Source of the DNA: Verrucomicrobiota bacterium
Lineage (GTDB): Bacteria; Verrucomicrobiota; Kiritimatiellia; SS1-B-03-39; UBA6053
Reading direction: 5' to 3'
DNA length: 64,000 bases
NCBI GenBank assembly: GCA_020831625.1
Contig: JAFIGD010000004.1
Coordinates: forward strand, 89,792-153,791
In this document: piece after piece, positions 8,303 through 17,375 of the stretch
Layout: each line of letters opens with the position of its first letter
Numbering within the stretch: position 1 is the first letter of the stretch
Notes under the pieces: generated by a model
What the model was told of the DNA's origin: nothing
What the model saw: only the letters and a program-made list of their open reading frames with translations
Databases searched by the model: none
Translations under genes and position numbers: made by a program

Positions 8303-10039
8303 ATGTTACGCGCGTTTGTTGAGCACATTTTTCGCCCGGTTTCCTCCTTGGAGGGTCTATGGGATTTTCACCCCGATACCGGACCGGACGACCATGGAGT
8401 TCCGTCGGCGTTTACCAGACAGATTGAGGTGCCTTCGGCCTGGGAGACTTTGCCGGATTTGAAAGGGTTCAGGGGGACGGGCTGGTATCGCAAAACATTT
8501 TCCGTGGAGAGCAAAGGGCATGTGCGGCTGGTGTTCGGCGGGGTGAGTCATACCGCGACGGTGTTTTTGGACGGCAAACAGGTCGGACATCACTATGATG
8601 CGTTCACCCCGTTTGATGTGATTTTGACCGATCTGGAGCCCGGCCCGCACGAATTGCTGGTGAAAGTGGATAATTCTTTCGGCGACCACAGTGCTCTGCA
8701 CATTCCCAATGATTACTATACCTACGGTGGAATCACCCGTCCGGTTGAGCTTCATACCGTCGGGGATCTGTTTATTGACAAACTGTTTGCGACACCGAAG
8801 CGGACAGACGCGGGCTGGGCGCTGGCCTGCCGGGTCCGGATTCGGAATGTCGGGCACTCCGAGGCGGGCGGCGAGGTGCGGATCTCGGTTGCGGATCACT
8901 CGGCTTGTCTTTCGTTGCCGGACATCGCGCCGGGCGCATCGGTTGAGGTGGATACGGAGTTGTTTCCGGAGGCGGTGGAAGCCTGGAGCGCGGAAAATCC
9001 GAAACTGTACAGGTTGAATGCGCGGTTGTTGCGGGACGGAGACGTTGTGGATGACAAGATCGAGCGCATCGGTTTCCGCGAGATCCGCGTGGAGGGACCG
9101 GCCCTGCTTCTCAACGGCAGGCCGCTGGTTTTGCGCGGATTCAACCGGCACGAGGACCATCCCCAGTTCGGATGCGCTATTCCGCCGGCGGGCATGGCGG
9201 CGGATTTGGCGCTTTTCGAGGATTTGCACTGTAATTTCCTGCGGACCTCGCATTATCCGAATGATATGCGGATGCTGGATATGTGTGACGAGCGGGGGAT
9301 TTATGTCTGGGAGGAAAGCCATTCCCGCCAGACACCGTTCCAAAAGCCGATGTTTGATGCGCAGATTCGTCAGAGCACCATTGAAATGGTGGAGAATCAT
9401 TTTAATCACCCCTGCGTTTTGATGTGGGGGAGTGTGAATGAATGCGACACGGCCAGCGATTACGGCGTGGAGGTCCATCGCGAAGTGCTGGGATTGTTGA
9501 AACGGCTGGACGGGTCGCGGCCGACCACCTATGCCGGGCATTTGGGCAAGGCGGACCGCTGCCACGGGTTTGCGGATATTGTCTCCTGGAATATCTACGT
9601 GGGCTGGTATGTGGGGCAACCCGGGCGGACGGCGGAGGATCTGGAGGAGCGCCTGCGCTGGCTGGACAGTCCGGCGAGTCTGGGCGGCGATAACAAACCG
9701 CTGATTATCAGCGAATTCGGCGCCGGGGCGATCTACGGGGTGCGGAATCCGCAGGCGGATCCCTGGTCGGAGGAGTTTCAGGTGGTGGTGTTGGATGAGG
9801 CGCTCAGGGTGTACTTGAATCATCCCCGGGTGACGGGGGCGGCCATTTGGCAGTTCTGCGATGTGCGGGTGACCCGGGAGGGGAACAATGAAACCTATAA
9901 TTCTTACAGCCCGATGGGGCGTCCCCGCTGTATGAACAACAAGGGCGTGGTGGATGAGTTTCGCCGTCCCAAACTGAGTTATGCCGCGGTGAAGAGCCGG
10001 ATGGCGGCGGCGAAACAGGCCCGCGACAGCCTTTGTTAA
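8303..10039 (+). CDS. Glycoside hydrolase family 2, beta-glucuronidase-like
   Basis: The 578-residue product has the three-part GH2 architecture: an N-terminal jelly-roll (~10-170, with WYRKTFSV and VFLDGKQVGHHYDAFTPFD), an immunoglobulin-like middle (~175-275) and a TIM barrel from ~280 (LRGFNRHEDHPQFG). The acid/base is Glu380 in MWGSVNECD and the nucleophile Glu471 in IISEFGA. SEFGA with ALRVYLNHP downstream resembles beta-glucuronidases more than the 1000-residue LacZ type. No signal peptide is visible, so a cytoplasmic enzyme is likely. The ATG at 8303 is preferred because the domain begins right after it and a promoter overlaps the earlier GTG. The next gene is a transporter 39 bases on, suggesting uptake plus hydrolysis. 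Beta-galactosidase specificity cannot be excluded. Confidence 0.88.
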   Translation: MLRAFVEHIFRPVSSLEGLWDFHPDTGPDDHGVPSAFTRQIEVPSAWETLPDLKGFRGTGWYRKTFSVESKGHVRLVFGGVSHTATVFLDGKQVGHHYDAFTPFDVILTDLEPGPHELLVKVDNSFGDHSALHIPNDYYTYGGITRPVELHTVGDLFIDKLFATPKRTDAGWALACRVRIRNVGHSEAGGEVRISVADHSACLSLPDIAPGASVEVDTELFPEAVEAWSAENPKLYRLNARLLRDGDVVDDKIERIGFREIRVEGPALLLNGRPLVLRGFNRHEDHPQFGCAIPPAGMAADLALFEDLHCNFLRTSHYPNDMRMLDMCDERGIYVWEESHSRQTPFQKPMFDAQIRQSTIEMVENHFNHPCVLMWGSVNECDTASDYGVEVHREVLGLLKRLDGSRPTTYAGHLGKADRCHGFADIVSWNIYVGWYVGQPGRTAEDLEERLRWLDSPASLGGDNKPLIISEFGAGAIYGVRNPQADPWSEEFQVVVLDEALRVYLNHPRVTGAAIWQFCDVRVTREGNNETYNSYSPMGRPRCMNNKGVVDEFRRPKLSYAAVKSRMAAAKQARDSLC

Positions 10040-10078
10040 GGATTGCCAGCGGGCGGCCCGGGGCATAAAGTGGCCTGC

Positions 10079-11878
10079 ATGTTTATGGATCCCGCTTTCG
10101 CTTTGTTGACCTTGCCCGCCTGGCAGACGCTGGCGGTGTTGGCGGTTTTGTTCGGCATGCTGGTGTTTACCTCGGTTCCGGCGGACATGGTGTTTGTGGG
10201 GGCGTTGGGAACCTTGTTGCTTCTTGGCGTGATGGATGCGGAAATCGCTCTGGCGGGATTCGGGTCGCAGGGGCTGGTCACCGTGGGGGCGCTGTATGTG
10301 GTGGTGGCGGGACTGCAGGAGACGGGGGGGCTGAATGTGATTTCACGGCATGTGCTGGGGGCTCCGGACCGGGTGAAGCTGGCGCGCATAAAAACCCTGA
10401 TTCCGGTGAGCGGGCTGAGCGCGTTTTTAAACAACACCCCGGTGGTGGCGTTGATGATCCCGGTGCTGACGGAATGGTGCCGGCGGCACAAGCTGGCGGC
10501 CTCGCGGTTTCTGATTCCGCTGAGTTACGCCTCGATTCTGGGCGGAATGTGCACCCTGGTGGGGACGAGCACCAATCTGGTGGTGAACGGATTGTTTGTG
10601 AGCCGGTACGGTGGCCGGGGCCTGAGCATGTTTGATATCACCCTGCTGGGGCTGCCCTGCGCGGTCCTGGGGCTGGTGTATCTGTTTTTGTTTTCGGACC
10701 GCTTGCTGCCGCACCGGGACGGGGCGCGGGAGGCATTCACGGATCCGAAGGAGTTTACGCTGGAGCTGGTGGTCCGCGGGAAGAGTCCGCTGTTGGAGAC
10801 GCCGATCCGGGAAACGGAGCTTGTGAATGTGCCGGGGGGCTATCTGGTGGAACTGGTGCGGGGAGAGACGGTGATCGCGCCGGTGCCGATTGACGAGCCG
10901 GTGCGGGACGGCGACCGGCTGCTGTATGCGGGGAATCTGGAGACGATACGGAGTCTGCTGCAGGTGAAGGGGATTCATCTGGCTTCGGATTTTGAATTTG
11001 ACAGCGCGCCGATGCCTCAGGACCGCCGTCTGGTTGAGGCGGTGGTGTCACACACCTGTCCGCTGGTGGGGAAAACGCTGCGGGAGGGTAAATTCCGGCA
11101 GCAGTATAACGCGGTGGTGATTGCGATGGCGCGGAACGGGGAGCGGCTGCGGGGGAGTTTGCGGGATGTGGCGCTGAAGGCGGGGGATGTGCTGCTGGTG
11201 GAGTCGCACGCGGGCTTTGTTCCGCGTCAGCGGGACAGCGGGGATTTTTATTTGTTGCACACCCTGCAGGAGGACGTGGCCAAACCGAATGTGGCGAAAG
11301 CGACGATGTCCTTCGCGATCCTGACGGCGATGGTGGTCGCGGCGGGGATGGGATGGCTGAGCATGTTGAAGGCGGCGCTGCTGGCGGCCGGACTGATGCT
11401 GGCGACGGGCTGTTGCACGGCGGCGGTCGCGCGGCGGCGGATCGAGTGGAACGTGCTGATGGTGATCGGCGCGGCGCTGGGACTGGGGGCGGCGCTGGAG
11501 GTCTCCGGCGCGGCCAAGGCACTGGCGACGCTGCTGCTGGGCCTGACCGGTGACAGTCCGATGCTCGCGCTGGCTCTGATATATGTCGGCACGGTGATGT
11601 TTACCGAGGTGATCACCAACAATGCGGCGGTGGCGCTTATGTTTCCGATCGCGATGAACACCGCCGAGGATCTCGGGGTGAATCCGCTGCCGTTTCTGTT
11701 TTGCCTCATGATCGCCGGTTCGGCGAGTTTTCTGACCCCGATCGGGTATCAGACCAATCTGATGGTGTACGGAGCCGGGGGGTACAAATTCACCGATTAC
11801 GTGCGGATCGGCCTGCCCTTAACCCTGATTGTGGGTGCCACGGCGATTGGTCTGGCGCCGGTGATCTGGGGATTTTGA
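10079..11878 (+). CDS. SLC13/DASS-type anion transporter with two RCK_C (TrkA-C) domains
   Basis: About 599 residues with two blocks of membrane helices (~1-200 and ~400-599) around two soluble TrkA_C/RCK_C domains (~215-300 and ~315-390; GGYLVELVRGETVIAPV and YNAVVIAMARNGERLRG). Helix motifs typical of the DASS/ArsB-like superfamily are visible: NNTPVVALMIPVL, GTSTNLVVNG, then ITNNAAVALMFPIA and TPIGYQTNLMVYG. Relatives carry sulfate, dicarboxylates or other anions; RCK_C domains usually sense nucleotides or ligands. An in-frame TTG at 10043 would add 12 unlikely residues, so the ATG at 10079 is chosen. It follows the GH2 gene closely, which allows a hypothesis of uronate or organic-anion uptake, but the substrate is not readable from sequence. 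Confidence 0.88.
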   Translation: MFMDPAFALLTLPAWQTLAVLAVLFGMLVFTSVPADMVFVGALGTLLLLGVMDAEIALAGFGSQGLVTVGALYVVVAGLQETGGLNVISRHVLGAPDRVKLARIKTLIPVSGLSAFLNNTPVVALMIPVLTEWCRRHKLAASRFLIPLSYASILGGMCTLVGTSTNLVVNGLFVSRYGGRGLSMFDITLLGLPCAVLGLVYLFLFSDRLLPHRDGAREAFTDPKEFTLELVVRGKSPLLETPIRETELVNVPGGYLVELVRGETVIAPVPIDEPVRDGDRLLYAGNLETIRSLLQVKGIHLASDFEFDSAPMPQDRRLVEAVVSHTCPLVGKTLREGKFRQQYNAVVIAMARNGERLRGSLRDVALKAGDVLLVESHAGFVPRQRDSGDFYLLHTLQEDVAKPNVAKATMSFAILTAMVVAAGMGWLSMLKAALLAAGLMLATGCCTAAVARRRIEWNVLMVIGAALGLGAALEVSGAAKALATLLLGLTGDSPMLALALIYVGTVMFTEVITNNAAVALMFPIAMNTAEDLGVNPLPFLFCLMIAGSASFLTPIGYQTNLMVYGAGGYKFTDYVRIGLPLTLIVGATAIGLAPVIWGF

Positions 11879-11894
11879 TGTGGGTGATTTATTG

Positions 11895-11924
11895 AACCAC
11901 GGATGGACACGGATGGACACGGAT
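11895..11924 (+). repeat. Dispersed CACGGATGGA repeat, three tandem units
   Basis: AACCACGGAT is followed by GGACACGGAT twice. It lies 16 bases after the transporter stop. The same repeat, in inverted pair form, occurs at 60821-61002. The remaining bases to 12082 are AT-rich with no gene seen. Confidence 0.85.
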
Positions 11925-12082
11925 ATTGCCGGAATTGAAAATGCCTGAAATCCTTTCGGCTTGACGGAACGGTTCAGTTGCTACAAAAAATGTCACAGCC
12001 TTCATCGAAAACATTCTAAAGAACTAATACAGGTTCAGAATGTTGCCGATTGCGCGGTCAAACCCTGATTTGAGGAGCAAAG

Positions 12083-12517
12083 ATGATTTTGAAAAGAAGA
12101 CGCTTAGGGATCATAGCCTTGTTCGCAGTTGTCTTTTCCGCGGGAATCTTTCTCGGATCTTATGTTACTGCGGTTCGTTATGAATACCGCATATCTTATG
12201 GCGAGGGGAGTAAAGCGCTAATCCAGCTGGATCTCTTGAATAACAATCGAACTGAAACAGTCGTCGATATAAACAAAGGTAATTTAGTGGCCAGTTTTGC
12301 TGCAATCAGGACTCTGCCGGGTTGGAGTCAAATTTTCAATCCGAGTCAAAAGGACAGTCCCAAGCCCGCTGCGAAAATGGAAACGTATCAAAAAATAATT
12401 GAGTTGTTGGAGGGCCACTTCGCATTGGAGGTTTATGGCATTAGCCAAAGGGAGTTGAATGAAATTCTTGAATCCCACTTTGCTCATTATCAAGTGTTTA
12501 CAATGCGTATGGATTAA
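12083..12517 (+). CDS. Hypothetical membrane-anchored protein, low GC
   Basis: A 144-residue protein I do not recognise. Residues ~8-30 form one transmembrane segment after a basic start (MILKRRRLG), giving an N-in topology with a ~110-residue soluble part outside. There are no cysteines or enzyme motifs. A GAGGAG ribosome-binding site sits 5 bases before the ATG, which supports a real gene. Base composition is visibly more AT-rich than neighbours, and so is the flank from ~11930, which may mean recent acquisition. It stands alone between the transporter and the convergent efflux operon. Confidence 0.6.
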   Translation: MILKRRRLGIIALFAVVFSAGIFLGSYVTAVRYEYRISYGEGSKALIQLDLLNNNRTETVVDINKGNLVASFAAIRTLPGWSQIFNPSQKDSPKPAAKMETYQKIIELLEGHFALEVYGISQRELNEILESHFAHYQVFTMRMD

Positions 12518-12602
12518 ATTGACGATATATCCGGATTTTGGGAGGAACACCCGAAACCCCTCCGACAAGCCAAGGGCAGCCTGTTCACGAGTGACACGAC
12601 AC

Positions 12603-12627
12603 TCGCAAAGTCGCAAAGGTCGCGAAG
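12603..12627 (+). repeat. Short direct repeat (TCGCAAAG-type) in intergenic spacer
   Basis: TCGCAAAG at 12603-12610 and 12611-12618 is followed by TCGCGAAG at 12620-12627. It lies just past the 3' end of the efflux lipoprotein gene. The rest of 12518-12663 shows no gene. Confidence 0.5.
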
Positions 12628-12663
12628 ATGGGTGAAACAGCATGTATTGTTTGATCGATGCGC

Positions 12664-14211
12664 TTACCGTCCGATGCCGCGGCGGTCGAGGAGGCTGCCT
12701 TCGGCGCGGTGGAGGCGGAGGAGGGCGAGGCGGGCCTGAACGCGGGCGCGCTGTTCCTCGATTTGGGCGCTGAGGAGATCGCGCTGGGCCTGGGCGACCA
12801 TGAGGGCGGTGCCGGCGCCGGCCTGGAAGCGTTCGATTTCGGCTTCGACGGTGAGTTCCTGCAGGCGGCGGGTTTCGGCGGCGGCTTCGACCTGCTGCCG
12901 GGCGCGGTCCTGTTCGTTGAGGGCGAGATGCACGTCGGTGCGTATATGCTGTTTGAGGTTTTCAATCGCGAGGTCGGCTTGCGCCTGACGGAAGCGGGCT
13001 TCCTGATCGCGGCTGTCTTCGGGCCGGTTTCCGAGGGTGCGTTGAAGGCGGAGGCCGGCCTGGACGTCGTACCCGTCTCCGTCGAGATCGGACCAGGCGT
13101 CGGAGCTGTCGGGGCCGAATCCGGTTTTGGAGAGGGTGGCGAAGAAGTCGAGGCGGGGGAGGAGTCCGTTGCGGGTGAGCCGGGTGTCGAGGCGGCGCTG
13201 TTCGGCGCGGAGCATGGCTTCGCGGAGGTCGAACCGGGATTGGAGCGCGAGCCGGGTGTGGAGTTCGGCGGTGTCGTCGGGGTCGGGTTCTGGCAGCAAG
13301 GGGGCGGTTTCGGGACGGAGGGCTCCGGAATCGGCGCTTTGGGGGGCGATGAGCTGGAGGAGACGGAGCTGACGTGCGGTGAGGTTGGCTTGGGCGTCGA
13401 TGAGAACCTGCCGGCGGCGGGACACCTCGGTCATGGCCACGGCCTCTTCATTGCGGGGGAGGTTGCCGACCTCGATGCGGGTGCGGAGTTCCTGCAATTG
13501 TTTTTCGGCGACGTCGAGGGCGTTTTCGCTGATGCGGATGGTTTGATGCGCCAGCCAGAGGTTCCAGTAGGCGGTTTCAACGTCGGCGAGCACCGCCTCG
13601 GTGAAGGCGCTGAGTTCGGCTTCGGAGATGTCGATGTCGAGCCGGGCGCGCTGGACGCCGAGGAGATTGGTTTCGCGGCCGCGGCCCCGGAGAAGGGCCT
13701 GGGTCAGGGAGAGGGAGAGGCGGGCCTCCTCCTGATCGGGGGCGCGGTTGGAGGATTCGGAAAGCTGAAGGGCGGAAAGTTCGAGGTCGGTTCCGGTGCT
13801 GAATTGTTGCCGGACACCGGCCTGGAGGCGGGTCTGTTCGATTTCGGCGTTGAACTGTTCGCCGGTGGCGCGGGCGGTTTCGGAACTGCGCACGTCCCGC
13901 CGGGAGCCCTCGCCGAAGAGTTCGGGGGAAAAGCGGGCCTGTTCGCGGGTGAGAAAGGTGCCGGCGATGAGGGGTTCGAATTCCTGAATGCGCAGATCGG
14001 GATGGTGCAGCAGGGCGAGGCGCACGGCGTCCTCGAGGCTGAGGGATTCGGGAACGGGTTCGGGTGTCCGGGTCTCGGGGAGTTTCTCGAGTTGTGCCGG
14101 ATCGGGGAGGGTGGCGCAGGCGGTGAGCAGGAGGCCGGCCGCCAGAATGCTGAGGATATTTCGAGCAGTCGGGCGGTGCGGACCCTTGGATTGGGTGGGG
14201 TTGAAGGACAT
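12664..14211 (-). CDS. Outer-membrane efflux lipoprotein, TolC/OMF family
   Basis: A 515-residue protein with a lipoprotein signal (ILSILAAGLLLTAC, lipobox LTAC at ~residue 32) and two outer-membrane-efflux repeats rich in long amphipathic helices (TAYWNLWLAHQTIRISENALDVAEKQLQ; the second ends QARVQARLALLRLHRAEG). It should form the trimeric outer-membrane channel for the RND pump encoded just upstream on the same strand. Length and domain order fit the family. The segment before its ATG is a C-rich pyrimidine tract on the coding strand, with no Shine-Dalgarno, next to a hexanucleotide array, so translation may be weak or coupled. Confidence 0.9.
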   Translation of the reverse strand: MSFNPTQSKGPHRPTARNILSILAAGLLLTACATLPDPAQLEKLPETRTPEPVPESLSLEDAVRLALLHHPDLRIQEFEPLIAGTFLTREQARFSPELFGEGSRRDVRSSETARATGEQFNAEIEQTRLQAGVRQQFSTGTDLELSALQLSESSNRAPDQEEARLSLSLTQALLRGRGRETNLLGVQRARLDIDISEAELSAFTEAVLADVETAYWNLWLAHQTIRISENALDVAEKQLQELRTRIEVGNLPRNEEAVAMTEVSRRRQVLIDAQANLTARQLRLLQLIAPQSADSGALRPETAPLLPEPDPDDTAELHTRLALQSRFDLREAMLRAEQRRLDTRLTRNGLLPRLDFFATLSKTGFGPDSSDAWSDLDGDGYDVQAGLRLQRTLGNRPEDSRDQEARFRQAQADLAIENLKQHIRTDVHLALNEQDRARQQVEAAAETRRLQELTVEAEIERFQAGAGTALMVAQAQRDLLSAQIEEQRARVQARLALLRLHRAEGSLLDRRGIGR

Positions 14212-14235
14212 GGGGGAGGGGGAGGAGGGGAGGGG
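14212..14235 (+). repeat. G-rich tract with G-quadruplex pattern before the OMF start codon
   Basis: Four G-runs of 5, 5, 4 and 4 are separated by A or AGGA on the plus strand, ending at the minus-strand start codon. This fits a four-run G-quadruplex pattern on the non-mRNA strand and gives a C-rich leader in the mRNA. Confidence 0.5.
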
Positions 14236-14238
14236 TAA

Positions 14239-14302
14239 GATTAAGATTAAGATTACGATTACGATTAAGATTAAGATTAGGATTAGGATTAGGATTAGGA
14301 TT
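14239..14302 (+). repeat. Hexanucleotide array GATTAA/GATTAC/GATTAG
   Basis: About ten and a half copies: two GATTAA, two GATTAC, two GATTAA, then four GATTAG and a partial unit. The stop codon of the RND gene (14295-14297) and its final serine codon lie inside the array. Sister arrays are at 34155-34226 and, more degenerate, 63801-63900. Confidence 0.9.
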
Positions 14303-17300
14303 TGGGGGGAGGGTCGGGGTGGAAGAGGGTGAAGACGACGGGGATGAGGAGGAGGGTGATGAGGGTGGCGCCGGCGAGGCCGCCGACCACGGCGCGGGCG
14401 AGGGGGGCCTGGGCGTCGGCTCCCTCGCCGATGCCGAGGGCGAGGGGGATGAGCGCGAGAATGGTGGTCAGGGTGGTCATGAGAATCGGCCGCAGACGGC
14501 GGCGGCCGGCCTCGGCGACGGCGTCGTGCACGCTCAGGCCCTGTTTGACGAGCTGGCTGGACTGATCAACAAGCAGGATGGCGTTGTTGACGACGATCCC
14601 GGCGAGCATGATGCAGCCGATGTAGGACTGGAGGTTCAGGGTGGTGTTGGTGAGGAAGAGGGTGACGAGTACGCCGATCGCGGCCATGGGCACGGCGGCC
14701 ATGACGATGACGGGGTTGATGAGGGATTCGTACTGGCAGGCGAGCACCATGTACACGAAGAGCAGGGCGAGGCCGAGGGAGAGGAGGAGTTCGTTGCGGG
14801 AGCGCTGCTGCTCCTCGTAATTTCCGGCGATGCGAAGGGCGTAGCCTTCGGGCAGGACGGTGTCGGAGATGATCTCCTGCACATCGCGGGCGATGGAGCC
14901 GGTGTCGCGTCCGGTGATGTTGGCGTTGACCTCGATGTAGCGCTGCTGCTCTTTGCGCTGGATCAGGAGGGGGCCGGTGCCGCTGTCGAGGGTGACAAGA
15001 TTGCGAAGGGCGACCTGACGGCCGGCGGGGTTGGTGAGGGTCAGGTCGAGAATGTCCTCGGGGGTGAGGCGTTCCGCGTCTTTGAGGCGCATGAGGATGC
15101 GGAAGGAATTGCCGTCCACCTGGAAGTCACCGGCGGGGGTGCCGGCCATGGTGGTTTCGAGAAAGCGGGCGACATCGCCGGGCTGGAAGCCGAGGGCGGA
15201 GGCTTTGTCACGGTCGATGCGGACCTCCTGCTGGGGGAGACCGATGTCGGAGGAGAGCTGAACATCGGTGATGCCGGGGATGTCCCGCATGCGTTCCGCG
15301 AAGTCGTTGGCGATTTGATCCAGCCGCAGGAGGTCGAAGCCGCGGACTTCGACGGTGAAGCCCTCCTCACCGCCGAGCAGGCGGTTGAGCAGAAACTGCC
15401 CCTGCGGGGCGCGGGTGCGCACGGTCATGCCGGGAACGGCGCCGTCCAGTTCGCGGCGGAGGGCGTTGGCAATGTCGATGTTGGAGCGGTCCCGCTCCAT
15501 GGCGGGGGTGAGGGACAGGCGCATGTCCATGCGGGAAAAACTCCCGCCCCGTCGACTCGCGCCGATGCTGGTGACCCAGGCGGTTTTTTCGGGAACGGCA
15601 TCGACCACGATGCGCTCCACGCGGCGGGAGAGTTCGTCGACCAGCGCGAGCCGGGTGCCGACCTCCATTTCGCCGCTGATACGCACTTCGCCCTCGTCGC
15701 TGGGAGGCAGGAACTCATTGCCGATGAATTGCAGCAGAAAAGTGCTGCTGAACAGCAACAGCATCGCCGCGGCCACGGTCCACCAGGGTTTTTTAAGAAC
15801 GGTAAGCAGGAGATCGCGGTATTGCCGGTCGACCTCTTTGAACTGATTCTCGATGCGGGTGGCGAGCCGGTCCATCCAGGGTTTCCGCGCTTCGTGCCGG
15901 TGTTCGGGGGAGGTGAGCAGTTTGGAGGCGAGCACGGGGACGAGGCTCAGCGAGACCAGCAGGGAGCAGATCAGCGCGAAGACGACCACCAGGGCCAGTT
16001 CCTGAAAGAGAATGCCGGCAATGCCCTGTATGAAGGCCATGGGCAGGAAAATCACCAGCGTGGTCAGGGTGCTGGCCACGATGGCTGCCGCGACTTCGTT
16101 GGCGCCGTTGATGGAGGCGGTCTCGGGATCCTCATTGTCCTCATCCTGGCGGCGGAAAATGTTTTCCAGCACCACAACGGAGCTGTCGACCATCATGCCC
16201 ACGCCGAGGGCGAGTCCTCCGAGGGTCATGAGGTTCAGAGTAAAGCCGCCGAAATAGATGAGGGCGAAGGTGGCGATGACCGAAATCGGGATGGAGAGGG
16301 CGATGACCACGGTGCTGCGGATGTTGCGCAAAAACACCAGCAGGACCACAATGGCCAGACCGCCGCCGTAGAACACGGAGCGGGTGACGTTGGCGATGGA
16401 GCGCTCGATGAAATTACCCTGGTCAATGACGGGGACGACATCGATTTGCGGGTAATCGCGGTTCATGCGGTCGATTTCGTCGAACACGCCCTGGGCCACC
16501 TCCACGGTGTTGGCTTCGGGCTGTTTGCGAATGGCCAGGCGGACGCCGGTTTCGTTGTTGATGCGGATGATGCGGCGGAGTTCTTCATAGGTGTCGCGCA
16601 CGTCGGCCACCTGGGAGAGCAGCACCGGGGCTCCGTCCTGCCAGGTGACCACGGTGTTGCGGATTTCGTCGAGATTCGTGAACTGGGCGGGAGCGCGGAG
16701 GGTGCTTTCGAAAAGACCCTGCTCGATGCGCCCGGCGGGCAGGTCTATGTTGGCGTTCAGAAGCGTTTGCCGGATCTGGTTCAGGGAAATTCCGAGGGAC
16801 TTGATGCGCTCCGGGAGGAGTTCGATCCGGATTTCGCGGTTGAATCCGCCCCAGATGTCGACTTGCGCCACGCCCGGCACGCGGGAAAAGCGCACCCGCA
16901 GTTCGTCCTCGATCAGGGTGGTGAGATCCACGGGATCCATGTCGCTGGCGACCCCGAGGAGCACCACCGGAAACTGGTTGATGTCGAACTTGAAGATGCG
17001 GGGGCGGACATCGTCGGGCAGACGGCGCAGGCCGTTTTCGATGGCGCTCTGCATGTCGATGGCGGCACTGTCGACGTTGGTGCCCCAGGTGAAGCGGACG
17101 GTGACGATGCTGGAGCCTTCGGAGGAAACCGAGGTGATCTCCTCCACGCCGGGCACCGAGGAGGCGATTTCCTCAATGAACTGGGTGATGAGCCGTTCGA
17201 CCACTTCGGGACTGGCTCCGGTGTACTCGGTGCGGATGGAAAGGGTGGTGGTTTCGATTTCCGGGAGCAGGTCGATGCGCAGACGGCTCAGCGAGGTCGC

Positions 17301-17375
17301 GCCCAGCACGATCACCATGAGGGTGACCATGGTGGCGAAAATGGGGTGATGTACGGAGAACTTCGGGAGGTTCAT
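14295..17375 (-). CDS. RND efflux permease, AcrB/HAE1 family
   Basis: A 1026-residue inner-membrane pump with a start typical of the family ([20 protein letters not shown]), two large periplasmic loops and about twelve helices. [42 protein letters not shown] carries the helix-4 acidic residues used for proton relay, and [13 protein letters not shown] lies in the second half. It should drive proton-coupled export of hydrophobic compounds with the adaptor at 17372-18571 and the OMF at 12664-14211. Its ATG overlaps the adaptor stop by 4 bases. The C-terminal codons run into a hexanucleotide array that supplies the stop. The substrate is unknown. Confidence 0.95.
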   Translation of the reverse strand: MNLPKFSVHHPIFATMVTLMVIVLGATSLSRLRIDLLPEIETTTLSIRTEYTGASPEVVERLITQFIEEIASSVPGVEEITSVSSEGSSIVTVRFTWGTNVDSAAIDMQSAIENGLRRLPDDVRPRIFKFDINQFPVVLLGVASDMDPVDLTTLIEDELRVRFSRVPGVAQVDIWGGFNREIRIELLPERIKSLGISLNQIRQTLLNANIDLPAGRIEQGLFESTLRAPAQFTNLDEIRNTVVTWQDGAPVLLSQVADVRDTYEELRRIIRINNETGVRLAIRKQPEANTVEVAQGVFDEIDRMNRDYPQIDVVPVIDQGNFIERSIANVTRSVFYGGGLAIVVLLVFLRNIRSTVVIALSIPISVIATFALIYFGGFTLNLMTLGGLALGVGMMVDSSVVVLENIFRRQDEDNEDPETASINGANEVAAAIVASTLTTLVIFLPMAFIQGIAGILFQELALVVVFALICSLLVSLSLVPVLASKLLTSPEHRHEARKPWMDRLATRIENQFKEVDRQYRDLLLTVLKKPWWTVAAAMLLLFSSTFLLQFIGNEFLPPSDEGEVRISGEMEVGTRLALVDELSRRVERIVVDAVPEKTAWVTSIGASRRGGSFSRMDMRLSLTPAMERDRSNIDIANALRRELDGAVPGMTVRTRAPQGQFLLNRLLGGEEGFTVEVRGFDLLRLDQIANDFAERMRDIPGITDVQLSSDIGLPQQEVRIDRDKASALGFQPGDVARFLETTMAGTPAGDFQVDGNSFRILMRLKDAERLTPEDILDLTLTNPAGRQVALRNLVTLDSGTGPLLIQRKEQQRYIEVNANITGRDTGSIARDVQEIISDTVLPEGYALRIAGNYEEQQRSRNELLLSLGLALLFVYMVLACQYESLINPVIVMAAVPMAAIGVLVTLFLTNTTLNLQSYIGCIMLAGIVVNNAILLVDQSSQLVKQGLSVHDAVAEAGRRRLRPILMTTLTTILALIPLALGIGEGADAQAPLARAVVGGLAGATLITLLLIPVVFTLFHPDPPPKS

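Noticed and set aside
8357..10066. A 569-codon minus-strand frame opposite GH2
   Set aside because: Shadow of GH2; the plus strand shows both catalytic glutamates.
12658..14238. A 526-codon frame opposite the outer-membrane channel gene
   Set aside because: Antisense shadow of the high-GC TolC-like gene, with repetitive GAE-rich text and no motif.
14239..14302. CRISPR array
   Set aside because: The units are 6 bases with no spacers; the same holds for 34155-34226 and 63801-63900.
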